The position numbers were made by a program, and so were the translations under genes. A stretch of DNA of 64,000 nucleotides from Roridomyces roridus (taxonomy: Eukaryota > Basidiomycota > Agaricomycetes > Agaricales > Mycenaceae), in NCBI GenBank assembly GCA_029378245.1, contig JARKIF010000064.1, positions 124,001-188,000 on the forward strand. Direction: 5' to 3'. Positions 20,638 through 32,567 of this stretch are shown here, one piece after another. Position 1 is the first letter of the stretch; every line of letters begins with the position of its first letter. Below the pieces are notes generated by a model. The model did no database searches, was not told the DNA's origin, and saw nothing but the letters and a program-made list of their open reading frames with translations.

Positions 20638-22113
20638 CTACTCAACCAGTATTACGAGTCCCTCTTCTCTAAGTTGTTTCATCTTCTCCAAGAATTCCTT
20701 GCTGTACTCCAAATCGGAATAGCTGCAAATATGCACCGTCTCCAAACGCGCAACACGAGGAGGAACCGGCATGGATGCAAGTTGCTCATCTGTCCACCAC
20801 CGCGAGAAGATCATGTCTTCCAACGCCGTTTCGTCAAAATCACCGAACCTCTCTATGATGTAGAGATTGCGCAGTCGAGGTGCAGCATGGACAAGGTGGG
20901 TGCTGGTGTATCGAAGACGCTGAAGCGTGGAATCAACGGCATCCTCGTTGTCGAAACACAAGTGCAATTCGAGATGGATGAGACTGGGAGAGTTGGTGAC
21001 GAGGGTGACGAGGCCGTAGGATGTGATGGACAACCCCACAAGTTCCAGATGCTCCATGTTGGGGGATCGTCGTTGGAACGAAGTGAGCTCTTCGGGTGAC
21101 CAAATGGCCTCCGTACCAGAGTCTAAGCGAATGGTCAATTTCGTGAGGGCGGGCAGAGCAAGTGAAGCGAAGAACGGGGTTAGGGGCTGCTCAACCGCCC
21201 CGACCGGGTCGAATCCGAGGCAAAGCTCCTTGAGGCGTGCCAGAGTGCTGGTTTGCACCGAACCGCCAGGGTCTCGATCTTGCAAGAGTAAGATTCCACT
21301 GATATCGGCGGAAACGATGCTTTCGCATTGTATCAGAATCCCCAGGCAATCTTGAGCGGGTTTCAGGAAACAGCGAATCACAAGCTTCGTGAGCTGCGAC
21401 CAAGGCATGAGGATTCTGGTATGATTCCGGCAATCAAGAATCACGGTGTGGAGACGGGGGGCGCCGAGGAAAACAACGATGGGCGAGTGGGGTGGAATTT
21501 CCTCGGTGTCCCACAGGTCTATGCTTTCAAGGCGCTGGAGGGCATCCATGGGGAGTTGACGGAGGTTGGTGATCTGCGAATGGCTGAAGGACAACGACTT
21601 CCATCGCGGCGCAAAACCAAACAGTAGCTGAGAAAGGGGCAAGGCCGCTTCGAATTGGTATTCGATGCGAACGGGAATGGGCAGCGGCGCCGAGCGCTCG
21701 AGGAACGATTTCGTAGTGGCCAGGTACGACTCGGAAGGCGCCTTTGTGAGATTGGGCAGCAGACACTGGTTCCAGAGCTGAGGCGTGGTGCAGGCCAAGC
21801 GGTTCCAATGGGCACAGACGTGCGATATGGCAAGGACTTTCCTCAACCTGCCCTCGTCGTTAGCGTCGCTTGCCGCCCGAAGGAATATGTCCACCAGCAA
21901 TTCTGCAGGGAGTTTGCGAATCGGCGCTGCGACAAACTTGAGGGCAGCGATGACTCCCCTCTCGCGGTCGCGAAGACGCAAAAGATCGCGGATTTGCGAG
22001 TCAATCCGAGCAATACTCTCCTCTGCAGTCTGAATGAGCTGTTTTACTTGTTGGTCGAAGCCGAGAGAGTGCCCTAGGCTCGGGGTAACGAGCATTGAAG
22101 AGATTTGGTCCAT
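20638..22113 (-). CDS. F-box protein F8, type A, intact
   Basis: A 491-aa protein from ATG 22113 (MDQISSMLVTPSLGHS). The frame is open further upstream, but the family leader starts here. Coiled coil AEESIARIDSQIRDLLRLRD, F-box LPAELLVDIF to CAHWNRLACTTPQLW, repeats with PWSQLTKLVI and SLIHLELHLCF, then FSRWWTDEQLASMP-PPRVARL (the usual final Trp of the motif is Leu here) and a short end LVILVE. Divergent from a relic ankyrin leader at 22318. Confidence 0.88.
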   Translation of the reverse strand: MDQISSMLVTPSLGHSLGFDQQVKQLIQTAEESIARIDSQIRDLLRLRDRERGVIAALKFVAAPIRKLPAELLVDIFLRAASDANDEGRLRKVLAISHVCAHWNRLACTTPQLWNQCLLPNLTKAPSESYLATTKSFLERSAPLPIPVRIEYQFEAALPLSQLLFGFAPRWKSLSFSHSQITNLRQLPMDALQRLESIDLWDTEEIPPHSPIVVFLGAPRLHTVILDCRNHTRILMPWSQLTKLVIRCFLKPAQDCLGILIQCESIVSADISGILLLQDRDPGGSVQTSTLARLKELCLGFDPVGAVEQPLTPFFASLALPALTKLTIRLDSGTEAIWSPEELTSFQRRSPNMEHLELVGLSITSYGLVTLVTNSPSLIHLELHLCFDNEDAVDSTLQRLRYTSTHLVHAAPRLRNLYIIERFGDFDETALEDMIFSRWWTDEQLASMPVPPRVARLETVHICSYSDLEYSKEFLEKMKQLREEGLVILVE

Positions 22114-22317
22114 GCTAGGCAGCCTAGGCTCAACTTCAGGCTCGCATTCGAGACAGACTCGGGGAGGACCGAAACCAACCTTTACTTCGGTCGCGCGTGA
22201 AAGGGATAATTTGTGGTCTTGGAAGGACAGATGTGAGATGTCGACGCGTCGGAAGCGAAGAGTCAAGACCAAGATTAATTTGATTGCGCATCACTACCAT
22301 CAGATCCTCCTGCTCCA

Positions 22318-22569
22318 ATGTCCACATCGTTCTCGGAGTCAAGGCGCGCGGAAACCAGCCCACTCCTCGCACGGTTGCCATCACCGCAACTCTGGATGAT
22401 GAGCTTGACTGGGTCGAGGGCTTTTCTCCGACCCATTGAATGTCCCAGTACGAAATCCGCAGGCGGCTCATACGCAGCGTGCGATCTTCAAGCCGTGACC
22501 TCGGCTGCCGCCTTTATGTTCTCGTATCTACACCCACCCGAAGGGAGGACGCCATACGAGACAAAGTGA
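22318..22569 (+). pseudogene. Possible relic of divergent ankyrin-gene leader (F8 side)
   Basis: The ATG at 22318 starts MSTSFSESRRAETSP and the 50 bp before it (CATCACTACC, then a CTCC-rich stretch) align with the spacers in front of F9, F11 and F13. No ankyrin repeat follows. It is 205 bp from the F8 start and divergent. Judged a decayed copy of the gene intact at 38531-39028. Confidence 0.45.
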
Positions 22570-24631
22570 GGAGACAGCCTAGTAATCTTTGATTTCCGTC
22601 GACCTCCCTTCCGATGCTATTCTGCAGAGGCCATCCGTTACAATTCAAGCATTCAAGTCCGCGGTACTGCCAAGATACTGGTCATCTGCGACCCATATGC
22701 AGCACCAATCTGCACCATTCTCGACGACATTCCGCGACCTGGGCACCGTTGCCAGTGTGCAGCCTTCATCTCATAACATCCAGAGGGCGACATTGAGAGC
22801 GAGAGTGCGAGAAATACTGTGCGTATTCTCCTCTTCGCATCGACCTTCCTCTGATGCTCTCTGTAGAGACACCCTATCCGCAGGCCTCGCTCTCACCGAC
22901 CCAATCACATCCCTTCTTCTCCTACATGATGCATTCACTCCGCTCCTTCACGATGCACACCGACGACGGAACAATGCCCTCTCCCGTCTCGGTTGTCACC
23001 CCCCGTCTTACCACCCCCGTCCTCTGCAAAAGGCACGTCGCCATCTCCACAAGAGTGAGGTAACGGAGCCTTGGCGTCCGCTCGCATCTACCCTTCGAGA
23101 TCGTCAGATCCAGCGTGTTAGCCAGCCGAGGGTACAGGAGTCTTTGGGCAATCTTCAAATGCTCGGGGCCGTGCGCTAGGTGCTGGAAAGGCTCGTCGGC
23201 ATGAGGTGGAAGTCTAGTCGGTCCGCGTCGGCACATACATCTCGTTCCATCGGAAATCCCGCCTATTCCTCCTTTCGAGAGGACGACGCGCGCGATGCCC
23301 GTACCGGATGTACATCCGGTTTTGTGACTCTCAGCATTGACTCGGCCATTCGCCTTACCAGTCCCCTGCTCGAAGAATTTTTCGCCACTGCCTCCCAGTG
23401 TGGTGATGGGCGTGTGCTAGATGCTTGGAGGAAAAGAACATTCCATGTAAGTGCGTTTTTCATCGGGGTGATTTCGACACTCAAAGGATAGCAGGGACGG
23501 CCACCGCTCTCCTCATGCCACTGCACTCGCTCGACGTGCACCAATGTCCACCATTCTTGACGACATTCCAACCTGGGCACCGTTGCCAGTGCGCCACCTT
23601 CATGTCCTAAAATGCATGTCTACGGTTGCGCTGAGGGCGGCGTCGAGGCGAGAGCGCGAGAACTACCGTGCGTATTCTCCTCTTCGTGTCGACCTTCCTC
23701 TGATGCTCTTCTACGTAGAGAGACACCCTCCGCCGGCCTCGTTCTCCCTGACCCAATTACATTCTTCTCCTACTTGTTGCATCCGCTCCTCTCCTTCACG
23801 ATGAACACCAGTGGCGAGCGGATTCTCTTCCCCGTCCCTTCGGTCGTCACCACCGGCTCGCCACCGCGGTCTCCAGTGACATGCTCGTCACTATCTGCTG
23901 CCTCTATCACCACGAATCGTTCCCTTGGCCTTTAGTGGCATATAGCCTTGAGTCCGTCGTCATGCCCATTGGCCGAACGGAAGGCACAAGATGACGCTCC
24001 GGGTCTTTGGTCCTCGCTCTCACCTGCTCGGAACGTTGTGTGCTAGGTGCTGGAGAGGCACCAGCATGGGATAGGATTCTAGTCGGACTCGTGCCTCTCT
24101 TTGACTGACGGCGAGTCGTGCGGACCCTACGCCCAGCCGACTCTCCCAAGTGCGAGGAAGTACGAGGATATCCGGGCCATTTGCGCAGGCGGAATTCCAT
24201 GCCCGCCAGAGATGTCCACGACGGTACAGATGCGGAGGGGGCAAGTATGTTCCCTGTCTTCCGCTCTGCGCAGGGCTCGGAGGCTCACTATCGACGTCTT
24301 TGGGATGACACCCCCACCGGCATACTACTCATGAGTGGCATCTGCCGCCCAGCTCGGAGCGAGGTGAAGGAAGGGCCTCGCGTGCGGTGTCTATGTACAA
24401 CGAGTGGGCTCCAGTAGCACCATCTGAGTACTAGCCGGGCGGACGGAGGAAGGAATCCACAGCCTTTCTGTGTGCACAGCAATGAGTGTCTAGTATTTCC
24501 CCCGTTTCCTATCTTTCGTTTCCATATTCCATAGCAAGGATGTATATATGATACTGTATACATTCTGTGTAAATGCCTTCAGCTTTTGTCAGGAAAGACT
24601 TTGCGACATTCGCATCTCGGAAAACTACAGA
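22570..24631. repeat. Diverged direct duplication in relic DNA
   Basis: About 22690-23230 and about 23540-24090 are diverged direct copies. Shared landmarks are the GACGACATTCC / CTGGGCACCGTTGCCAGTG block, CGTATTCTCCTCTTCG, ACCTTCCTCTGATGCTCT, a CTCCTTCACGATG block, and TGTGCTAGGTGCTGGA near the end. Frames are broken in both copies, so this looks like a tandemly duplicated dead gene of unknown identity. 24120-24631 holds nothing I recognise. Confidence 0.6.
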
Positions 24632-26088
24632 CTATCCGATTTGGACGGCCAGCCCCTGTCCTCGTAGCACCTGCATCCCGTTACGAAACGCCCTGGTGTA
24701 TTCCTGCCCACAGTCTGAGGCAATGTAGAAAGACTTCCAACGTGCAACAGGCGGTGGCGCTGGCATGGCAAGGAGCTGCGCATCCGTCCACCAACGCGAA
24801 ATAATCGTGCCTTGCAAGACATCTTGGTCGAATTCGCCCTGGTAATCAAAGATGTGAAGCTCTTGTAGTCGGGGGGCCGCATGGACGTGGTCCGCGGGTG
24901 CGTATTGGAGGAAGGCGATGGCGGCGTTGACCGCACCAGGGCTGAAGCACCGCTCCAAGTCGAGTTTGACGAGATTGGGGGATGCGCTGAGGAGGGAGAT
25001 GAGGGTGTCAGAGTGGAGTGGGGGCCCTTCGATGGTGAGCTGCGCGATATTGGGAGATCGCAACTGGAACGGCTCGAAATCGGCGGACGACCAAAGGTTT
25101 CGCAGCCCCCGTAGATTGTGAGGTCTGTGAGTGCGGGGAGAGCGAGAGGCGCAAAGAAGGGGGTGAGGTGATCGTCGGATCCATCCACATTGAATTGGAC
25201 TTGGAGCATTTTCAAGTGTGGAAGGCGTGTTATTCGGCCTGCCGGGGGACGCTCCGTCCAAGGCACTAGTTCACTGAACTTGGCCGTCACGACATTGGTG
25301 CACTGAACCAGGATGTCGAGACAAATCTCGGCAGCCAGCTTTTTACCGGAGAAGCCGCGTCCGATCGTGAGCTCGGTGAGCTGAGACCAGGGCATGCGGA
25401 AGCAGCTCACGTTCACGACATCCAGCGTGACGGTGCGGAGACGGTGCGCGCCGAGGAAAGCGTTAATATCCATCATACAGGCGAGATTGGTGGTAAGATT
25501 GACGCTCTCGAGACTCCTGAGAGCGTCCATGGGAAACTTCTCCAGCCTCCCTAGCTGGTTCTGGTCGCAAGACAACGACCTCCACCGTCCAGCCAGACTG
25601 AAAACGTACTCCGCAAGAGGATGGTGCGCTTCGGGTGCTTCGTTTTCCAAGGTGATCGGGATAGACAACGGTGCCGAGCGCTCGAAAAAGAGTTTGGTGG
25701 CGGCAAGGTATGCATCCGAAGGAGCTTTTGTGAGATCTGGATAGAGGGGCCGAGTCCAGAGCTGGGGTGTCGTGCAAGCCAGCTGCCTCCAATGAGCACA
25801 AACGTGCGATATAGCAAGGGCTTGCTCCAGCCAGCCCCGATTCGAAGATACCAGAGTCCACTGGAAGATTTCCACCAGCAACTCAGCGGGGAGCTTCCGG
25901 ACTGGCGCTACAACGAGCTTGAGGGTAGCGATGAAGCCGCGTTCGCGGTCACGGAGACGTATGAGGTCTCGGATTTGCGAATCTATGCGAGCGACGTTGG
26001 CTTCGGCAGCTCGGATGAGGTCTTTTGCTTGACTCTCGAAGCTGGACGCGGTGGAATGCCCTAGCATCAAGACGGAAGAGATGTCCAT
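24632..26088 (-). pseudogene. F-box gene F9, type A, single-base frameshift
   Basis: ATG 26088 (MDISSVLMLGHSTASSF) opens a typical type A protein: coiled coil AEANVARIDSQIRDL, F-box LPAELLVEIF to CAHWRQLACTTPQLW, repeats. One base is missing near 25096, in the segment C-E-T-(L)-W-S-S (total 1457 nt, one short of a multiple of three). After it the correct frame continues to ISRWWTDAQLLAMP-PPPVARW and stops at 24632. It is otherwise undamaged, so this is either a very young pseudogene or a base-call error. Confidence 0.85.
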
Positions 26089-26249
26089 GCTGGGTACAGA
26101 CGACGCGTCGTGGGCCTGCGGAATAATGAGGAGTGCATTGGGAAACAGACAGTGGATACGAACAGCAAGTCGGACGCGTCTGAGCACGGAAGTGACAAAA
26201 GAAGAAGAAATATCGGATTTGTCATCATTCCATTTCGCTCCTAGCCACC

Positions 26250-26384
26250 ATGGTGTTTTCCTCGCTTTCCCTCGGCAGCCCTGTCCGTCTCACGCTCTTC
26301 AAGCCACATACAACCGCTCCGTCTGGAAACATCGATTTCGCCCCTCAAATGCTTGGTGCTGCTCGATGCCGCAACTGGAGTTAG
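26250..26384 (+). pseudogene. Ankyrin-gene leader relic (F9 side)
   Basis: The ATG at 26250 (GCCACCATGG context) reads MVFSSLSLGSPVRL then FKPHTT...IDFAPQMLGAAR, parallel to VKPDLA...VDFAHRMFDAAR of the ankyrin gene near 38500. A stop follows before any ankyrin repeat. Divergent from F9, 161 bp apart, with GATTTGTCAT in the spacer. Confidence 0.6.
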
Positions 26385-26575
26385 GCAACGACGACGTCTG
26401 TTCTCGACCGTCTGGTGTCCAACATTGCTCCAGAACGTCAGTCAATCCATCCGTAAGATTCCTCTTCACGCCCCGTTACCCGGTCTCTTCAGCGTAAGAA
26501 ACCAATCTTCCTGTTGTATCGCCGCCCTGCTCATGACACACGACAGTTTCTTCGACTTCCAGCGTCAAGTCCTAT

Positions 26576-26930
26576 AGGATACCGACGTTCCTCGGAATGA
26601 CGAGCCCATACTGGGACGGAGAGTAGTCTGTGTGGAGCGCTACTCCGCCTTGTTCGTACGCATCCACAGCAGCTCGATCTCCTTTCTGACCGCTTTCTCA
26701 GTCCAAGATCTGGTTTTCGTCGAGCGTGCCTTGGACTCGCTCACTTCTTGGCAATCCAAGGATGCCACCACACCGAGAGCTGCGTCCGATATCCGCCACA
26801 TTACCTCAGTCTTATCCCTCCTCTTCGACCGTGTTACTCCGGATCGCCCGCGGAGGCGCAGAGCGGTTCTTGACGCCATCCACGTCCCGAGATTGCAGGA
26901 ATCGACGTCCTGACCACACCCACTACGACC
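26576..26930 (+). pseudogene. Relic of unknown gene, copy 1
   Basis: Coding-like stretch with a probable 46-bp intron (26671-26716 approximately, GTACG...CTCAG) between VVCVERYSALF and QDLVFVERALDSLTSW. A diverged copy at 33303-33635 keeps the same intron position, which supports a once-real gene. No family recognised. Confidence 0.45.
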
Positions 26931-27969
26931 GCACGCTCGTGGCATGAAGGACATGATCGGGCAAGCTGGAGGCGTCTGCAGTGCTGGCATTCATTCGTCC
27001 ACATCGTTTGCTCTTCACGATCGTCGTCTGCAAGCTCCCGGCGCCTCCCTCGTTGCCTAGCCCCCGCACCTTGTTCCACGTTGCTGCCGTTCAGTACCGG
27101 TGCCGTACGAGCGCGGCGGGTACATCGCTTCATCTAGAGACGGGGGAGGGATCACCCCATCGATTCCTTTTCTACCGCGGGCTGCAGCTGATGTGGGCCC
27201 CAGCTCTGGAGTGGATGCTGAGCGCTCGCTGGGTGTGCCGCGGCTGAGTTCGTGACGTCGAGAAGCTTCGTCATCCCCCCATGCGGGGCGTGGAAGATTA
27301 TGCATGCGAGGATTTTATCCTCAGCCAAGACGACAGGTGCGAGCTTTTCGTTTTCTGCTCTCGGTATACCTCGTTCTAATTGCTATCTGCAGAAATTGGA
27401 CTAATCCTGCATCTAAGTACCGGTTACTACCCGACGCGTCGTCTATATCAACGATATGGATGCCATGCTGGCGACTCTTCCCTCATTACCCTCAAATGCA
27501 TCGCCCACCGCTTGCGCTGGAGCTGCACGTCTCCTCTGCGTCCATCGTCTGCCCGGCGAGGACTGGTGCTGCATACGTGGGAGCCTCCCCTCCAGGCACG
27601 ACCAGAAGCATCTCCGTTGTCCTCCTCCATTCATTGTCCATCGCTTTGCGGCCCTTGGAAAACATTCCTCGCAGCCTTGCAGGAGCGCCTACCGCCGTAG
27701 CTTTCAGAATGTAGGAGGATTCTCGTGGGTCCTGGATTCCGTACTCGCGCGCCGGCAGTCGCAGAGGTGGTCGAGAAGATGGTTGTTCCCGTCTGAATGT
27801 GGTCCTTGTTGCGTGGTAGTGGCATCTGGAGGCCACGGGCTCGCTGTAGACCCTAGTTGGTAAACTACACTACTTACTTAGGCCTTCGTAATTGAATTAT
27901 CCCTCGTCTTTCTCCTTTCCTCTTTGGGATTCGTGGCTGTGTGTCATCTGGACTCGTCTCGATTTCACC
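26931..27969. other. Intergenic, mostly relic-like
   Basis: Several open stretches on both strands but none with recognisable domains or consistent splice sites. The F10 promoter should be at the right end. Confidence 0.4.
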
Positions 27970-29455
27970 ATGGCCTCTTCGTTGCGCGCCTCCCTCGCCG
28001 ATATTGACAGCCAGATGGTTGCTTTAAAGTCAGAACTCATTCGTCTTCGAGCAGAGCGTGAGAACGTGCTCGCAAAACTGGCCGCCGTGGTGTATCCTGT
28101 ACTCACTCTTCCACACGAAATCACATCCGAGGTCTTTCTTCGTTACTTGGACGACGAACCGACGTGCAACCCGCTCGTTCTGTCCAGCGTCTGCTCTCTA
28201 TGGCGGAAGGTGGCACTATCCACACCACGCCTATGGACCCATCTCCATCCTCGTCACGACTGGACACACGTCGCGGACTTTCTTCGCCTGTGGCTTCCTC
28301 GAGCCGGCGCCCTGCCTGTGGATATACGGCTCTTGTTGCCGGATACTTCCAGTTCAGGTCGGGCTGCGTGCAAAGAGATCTTTCGCATTTTGGGCGAGCA
28401 CTCGACACAATTGCGCGTTTTAGATCTCTTCAATTATAGTGGCGGGATCAACATTCCCGTTGAGTGGCCAGGGCCACTCTCTTCTCTAACCAAAATATCC
28501 CTGTCCACCATTCACGACGAAATCAGCATACCTTCGCTGCTCGATGCGCCGCAGCTAAAGGAAGCTTCATTCAGCAGATCTTCATTCGCCACGGTCATTT
28601 GGCCATCTTCCTTACCGTGGAATCAGCTCACAACCCTCCGCTTTTTCCATGTGGGGATTCCCGAGTGTCTGCAAATATTGGAGCATACACCTAATCTCGA
28701 GCTCCTCGAATTCGGGTACAACACCGAGCTGGAGTTCGGATTCACGGCTCCGCCTCTCCTTCTGCGCCATCTTCACACCCTCATCTTGCGAGAGAACCTC
28801 GGCGATCGGATCATGCCCTTTCTCAATCCCCCTGCCCTCCGCAAATTGCGGTTGGAGTCGGCCATAGGCTATTGTGGCCACAATGTGAAGCTGTTCGTGG
28901 AAAGCTCGTTATGCGCCCTAACGGATCTGTATCTTCTTGTTGAAGATATGGATGACTTGGCCGCTTTTGCTGAGTGTCTACAAGCCTCGCCGAGTGTTCG
29001 AAGCCTTGAAATCAATTGCCGACCCATCGACGGCCGCGGAACCATGGAAGATGTGCTCCGCCTCATGTCCGAAACCTCTTCCCTTCTCCCCGCGCTGTCG
29101 TCCTTGGCGATCAGCGAGTGTAGGACAACTGTTCAGCTATCCTGGCTCGTGGATATGCTAGCGGGCAGAATGGGCAGCCAGGAATCGGCTCAACTGGAGT
29201 CGTTCAAAATGTCCTTCATTGAGAGGGATCATGCAGATTGTTGCAAGGACCCGAATGGGGTCGGAGAGCACCGACAATTTTCAGATCTCCTGACCCAATT
29301 GCGCGATATGCGCTCAAAAGGGCTGAAGCTGGATATCCAGTCCGCGGTTGATTGGTTCAGTGTCGAGATTAATACGAAGATGGTGCGTCAAGTAGGTTCC
29401 TTCTATATCTACTGAATGTGTCCGTCAGATTGAGGAAATTTGTGGACAGCCCTGA
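27970..29455 (+). CDS. F-box protein F10, type B, intact
   Basis: Two exons, 27970-29382 and 29429-29455, give 479 aa; the ATG is in a CACC-ATG-G context. A short coiled coil (residues about 5-40, IDSQMVALKSELIRLRAERE) precedes the F-box (VLTLPHEITSEVF to CSLWRKVALSTPRLW), then leucine-rich-like repeats with PWNQLTTLRF and ALSSLAISECR. The RWW motif of type A is absent; instead the C-terminus ends DWFSVEINTKM, a 46-bp intron, and IEEICGQP. Intron position and flanking M/I codons match F18 and F15, defining type B. It lies alone on the plus strand between minus-strand type A genes. Confidence 0.87.
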
Positions 29456-30963
29456 AGACCTTCCAGAGCCGCACTATGTACATGAATAGGCGTGAAAGAG
29501 ATTCTTGTTATAAGTAAATGCTCTGGTTTGAATGGGTTCTTCGAATTCAAGTTGAGGCGGCGAGGTTCTTACCGACGAATTCTCTCGTCCTCCGAGTATG
29601 TCGGGAGGAAGGTTTGCATCATTCTGGTTTTACACACATACAAATACAACCGGTCGGACCTGTACACGGCCAGACCTTAGATACGCCCGGGGTTGAAGCG
29701 AATCGGTTTAAATCATTTGCAAATTGTATTTCAAGCTGAGGGCAAAATCATGTTAAGCCGAGCACAAGCGATGTATTTTACACTCCTGGTCAACCCTCCG
29801 AATGACCTTGGTTTAAACGATGGCTGGTTTAACCCCCGCACATCGTTCGCTTCGGCGGATATCAACAGCCGACGTCGCGGATCTCGATTGCACCATCATG
29901 GTGTCAACCACGTGAAGGGGACAAACCTCTTTTCCTTTCCTCCACCATCCCGTCCCTCCCCTACGCATGCCCGCAAGAGACTGTCAATGTCGAGGACTCC
30001 AAGGACTCGACCTTCAACTCCCTCCAAATCCAAAGCTGGCTGGCTTCTCCAGGTTCTGACTCCAGTGTCCCAAGATTTCAAGCAGCCAAGAATCGGAAGA
30101 TTCAAGTCGTCTGCAAGACCTTTCAAAATCTATGAAGCTGCTCGAAGACCTACACTCGGTGGCACTGAAAAGACTTCAAACTTCAAGCTCGGCCTTCTAC
30201 CTTGGTCCTTGGCCCTTGGCTGACTTGGCTACTTGTCGGCCCCAGCCGTTCCCACTCACCCCGTCGACGCTCGTAGTCCGCCCATGATGTGATCACTTGC
30301 ATGGCTACCTCTCCGGTGTGCGTCCGTTCCTCACATTCCCTTTTCATTTGGATTCACACCTTTGGCATTCAGCGCCGCAGTGGGTTTGCCGCGTGCCGCG
30401 CTGAACGGGCCGCTTTTTTTTTTTGCCGCAGCTCTGTTCAGTGCATGATGCTAGCGTGCGTCACGGTGCAGTGGAAGCGGTGGTCGTTAGTATCTATGTG
30501 TGCAATACTACGCTACGTGTACTAGCCAGCTGCAGCCTGTAATCGATCCCATTTTTTACCATTCCGAATGTGGCCGTGATTTTGACAAGCATCCCCGGGC
30601 CGTCGGCTGTGCATTTATGTAACACACGCGAGAGTTGACCTGAGGTTAACCTCCGAGCCATTTGGTGTCGTGGTTAACCCTGCCCTTTCTAAATCATACA
30701 GCTGATTCTATTAACCCCGACCCTTTGGTCTGCTACTTAACCAAAACTCAATAAGGTAGCCGCCCCGTGTATTATTATGATCCTTTGAGCGCAGACACTC
30801 GGACACCGACAGGTGTTTGCCCGAATTTCGCACTTGCACAAGAGAATATGAATGTATCAATTGACGGTACTTAGAAGAAGGCGTTTTTGCATGATAAACT
30901 CGTACATATATCGGTGCATCCCTGCCCCTGTCTTGAATCACTCAGGAATCGTCCATCAAACAC
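29456..30963. other. Intergenic 29456-30963
   Basis: No gene recognised. 29690-29855 has a loose inverted repeat (GGGGTTGAAGC...GGTTTAAA against TTTAAAC...GGTTTAACCCC), possibly an old element, and GGTTAACC words recur at 30640-30770. A T-run lies near 30415-30425. An open stretch at about 29985-30220 has no recognisable domain. Confidence 0.4.
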
Positions 30964-32283
30964 CTACTTGAGTTCGAGGTCAAGTCCCTGCGCCTGGAGC
31001 TGCACCATCCTTGTCGTAAGCTGGTCGCTGTATTTGCGCTGTTCTCCGTCCGGGAGATAAATGTCGGTGCCGATATGGACCTGCTCCCAGCGCGCAACGG
31101 GTGGGGCAACTGCAAGAGCGGCAAGCTCTGCGTCCGTCCACCAGCGCGAGGAGATCATACGCTCCAGCTTTTCTTCGTCGATCTCCGCATCATCCAAGAG
31201 GGTAATTCGTTTGAGGCGTGGTGCTGGATGTACCAGCGCGGTAGCGGAGAAAGTGAGGTATTCGAACGTGGCTTGAAAAGCGCCAACGAAGTCGAAACAT
31301 TGATGCAATCTGAGCGTCACGAGACTTGGAACATTCGCGAGGGACGAAAGGTTATCGGAAGTCATGAGGGAGTAGCTGATGTCCAAATCCTCGATGTTCG
31401 GTGAACGGTGAAGGAAAGCTGCGAGATCTGCAGAGGACCAATGGGCGTCGATACCCGAGCCGATGTACACGTTCTTGAGCGCAGGGAGATCGAGGTACGC
31501 CAAGAAGGGGGTAATGAAACCCTCGGATACTTCCAAGTCAAAATCCAACTCCAGGGTAGTCAATTGGGCGAGCCGAATGACTGGAGTGGAAGGTTCGGCT
31601 GGTTGGCTCCAAGGAGTCACTCCGAGAAATTCAACGGAAACGAGATTCGGGCACTGGGCCAGGATTTCGATGAATTCCTGGGCTGGCGCCGATTCGTAAT
31701 CTGAGATCTGGAGACGTAGTGTGACCAGCTGGGGCCAAGGGATGGGCGCGCCAAGGAAAACCTTCAGAGGCGTGTAATCCGAGGTTTCATCCCAGTGCCG
31801 CAGATCTAGGCTGATGAGGTTCTTCAGTGCAGTGGTAGGGAGTGTGTATAGTCGCGATATGTCGGATTCCCAAAATACCAACGACTCCCAGCGTGGGGCT
31901 AAATTCAACAGGACTTGAACCAGGGGCGATGCCTCTGGAGTCTCCTCCCGCCACAGAATCGGGATAGGAAGCGGCGCTGAACGCTCGAAGAACGTTTTTG
32001 TCGTGGCTAGATACGCGTCCGATGGCGCCTTTTTTAAATTCAAGTCGACTTGGAAGTTCCACAGATGCGGAGTGGTGCAGACTAGCTGCCTCCAGCGTCC
32101 ACAGACCTCGGATAGGGCCAACACGGGCTTGAGTTCATTGTGGCTTGTACAGCGCGCTTGGGCCGCGACAACACGGAATATCTCGACCAGGAGCTCAGCA
32201 GGAGGCTCATGTATCGGCGCTGCCGTCTGCTTGAGAGCGTCGGAGCTGGATTGCCCCAGCAAAACGGAGGAGATGTCCTCCAT
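30964..32283 (-). CDS. F-box protein F11, type A, lacking the coiled coil
   Basis: 439 aa from ATG 32283 (MEDISSVLLGQSSSDALKQ). Compared with F13 (same leader and the same C-terminus style) about 50 residues are missing between leader and F-box, so the coiled coil is gone while the F-box (EPPAELLVEIF, CGRWRQLVCTTPHLW) stays. A second in-frame gap removes one repeat before PWPQLVTLRL. SRWWTDAELAALA and APPVARW are present. The frame is fully open, so it may be expressed as a shorter variant; loss of the coiled coil could change dimerisation. Divergent from an ankyrin leader relic at 32451. Confidence 0.8.
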   Translation of the reverse strand: MEDISSVLLGQSSSDALKQTAAPIHEPPAELLVEIFRVVAAQARCTSHNELKPVLALSEVCGRWRQLVCTTPHLWNFQVDLNLKKAPSDAYLATTKTFFERSAPLPIPILWREETPEASPLVQVLLNLAPRWESLVFWESDISRLYTLPTTALKNLISLDLRHWDETSDYTPLKVFLGAPIPWPQLVTLRLQISDYESAPAQEFIEILAQCPNLVSVEFLGVTPWSQPAEPSTPVIRLAQLTTLELDFDLEVSEGFITPFLAYLDLPALKNVYIGSGIDAHWSSADLAAFLHRSPNIEDLDISYSLMTSDNLSSLANVPSLVTLRLHQCFDFVGAFQATFEYLTFSATALVHPAPRLKRITLLDDAEIDEEKLERMISSRWWTDAELAALAVAPPVARWEQVHIGTDIYLPDGEQRKYSDQLTTRMVQLQAQGLDLELK

Positions 32284-32450
32284 GCTGGACGACGCGTCGT
32301 GGACTTGCGAAAAGAGTTAGGAGCACGCTAAGAGCCACACAAGTCACCACCAACAGCAGTCGGACGCTTTTAAGCTGCGAGCAGGGCCACGGACTCGGAG
32401 GAAGGAGAGAGGAGAATCCGATTTGTCATCACTACCTGCTTCAGACCACC

Positions 32451-32567
32451 ATGATGATTTCCTCGTTCTCCCCGCGCAGCATGTCCGTCTCGCCTCTCGC
32501 CAAGCCAGATACACCCACTTATCCGTCTAAATTCTTACCTATCGCATCTTCGATGCTACCCGAAACG
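32451..32567 (+). pseudogene. Ankyrin-gene leader relic (F11 side)
   Basis: ATG 32451 (ACCACC-ATG) opens MMISSFSPRSMSVSPLAKPDTP, aligning with the leaders at 26250 and 38430; a stop (TGA) follows in the region where the ankyrin repeat should begin. Divergent from F11, 167 bp apart, with GATTTGTCATCA in the spacer at about 32420. Confidence 0.6.

Noticed and set aside
29896..30223. Open frame with basic Ser/Pro/Arg-rich composition
   Set aside because: No domain, no splice support and low-complexity composition; cannot be called a gene.
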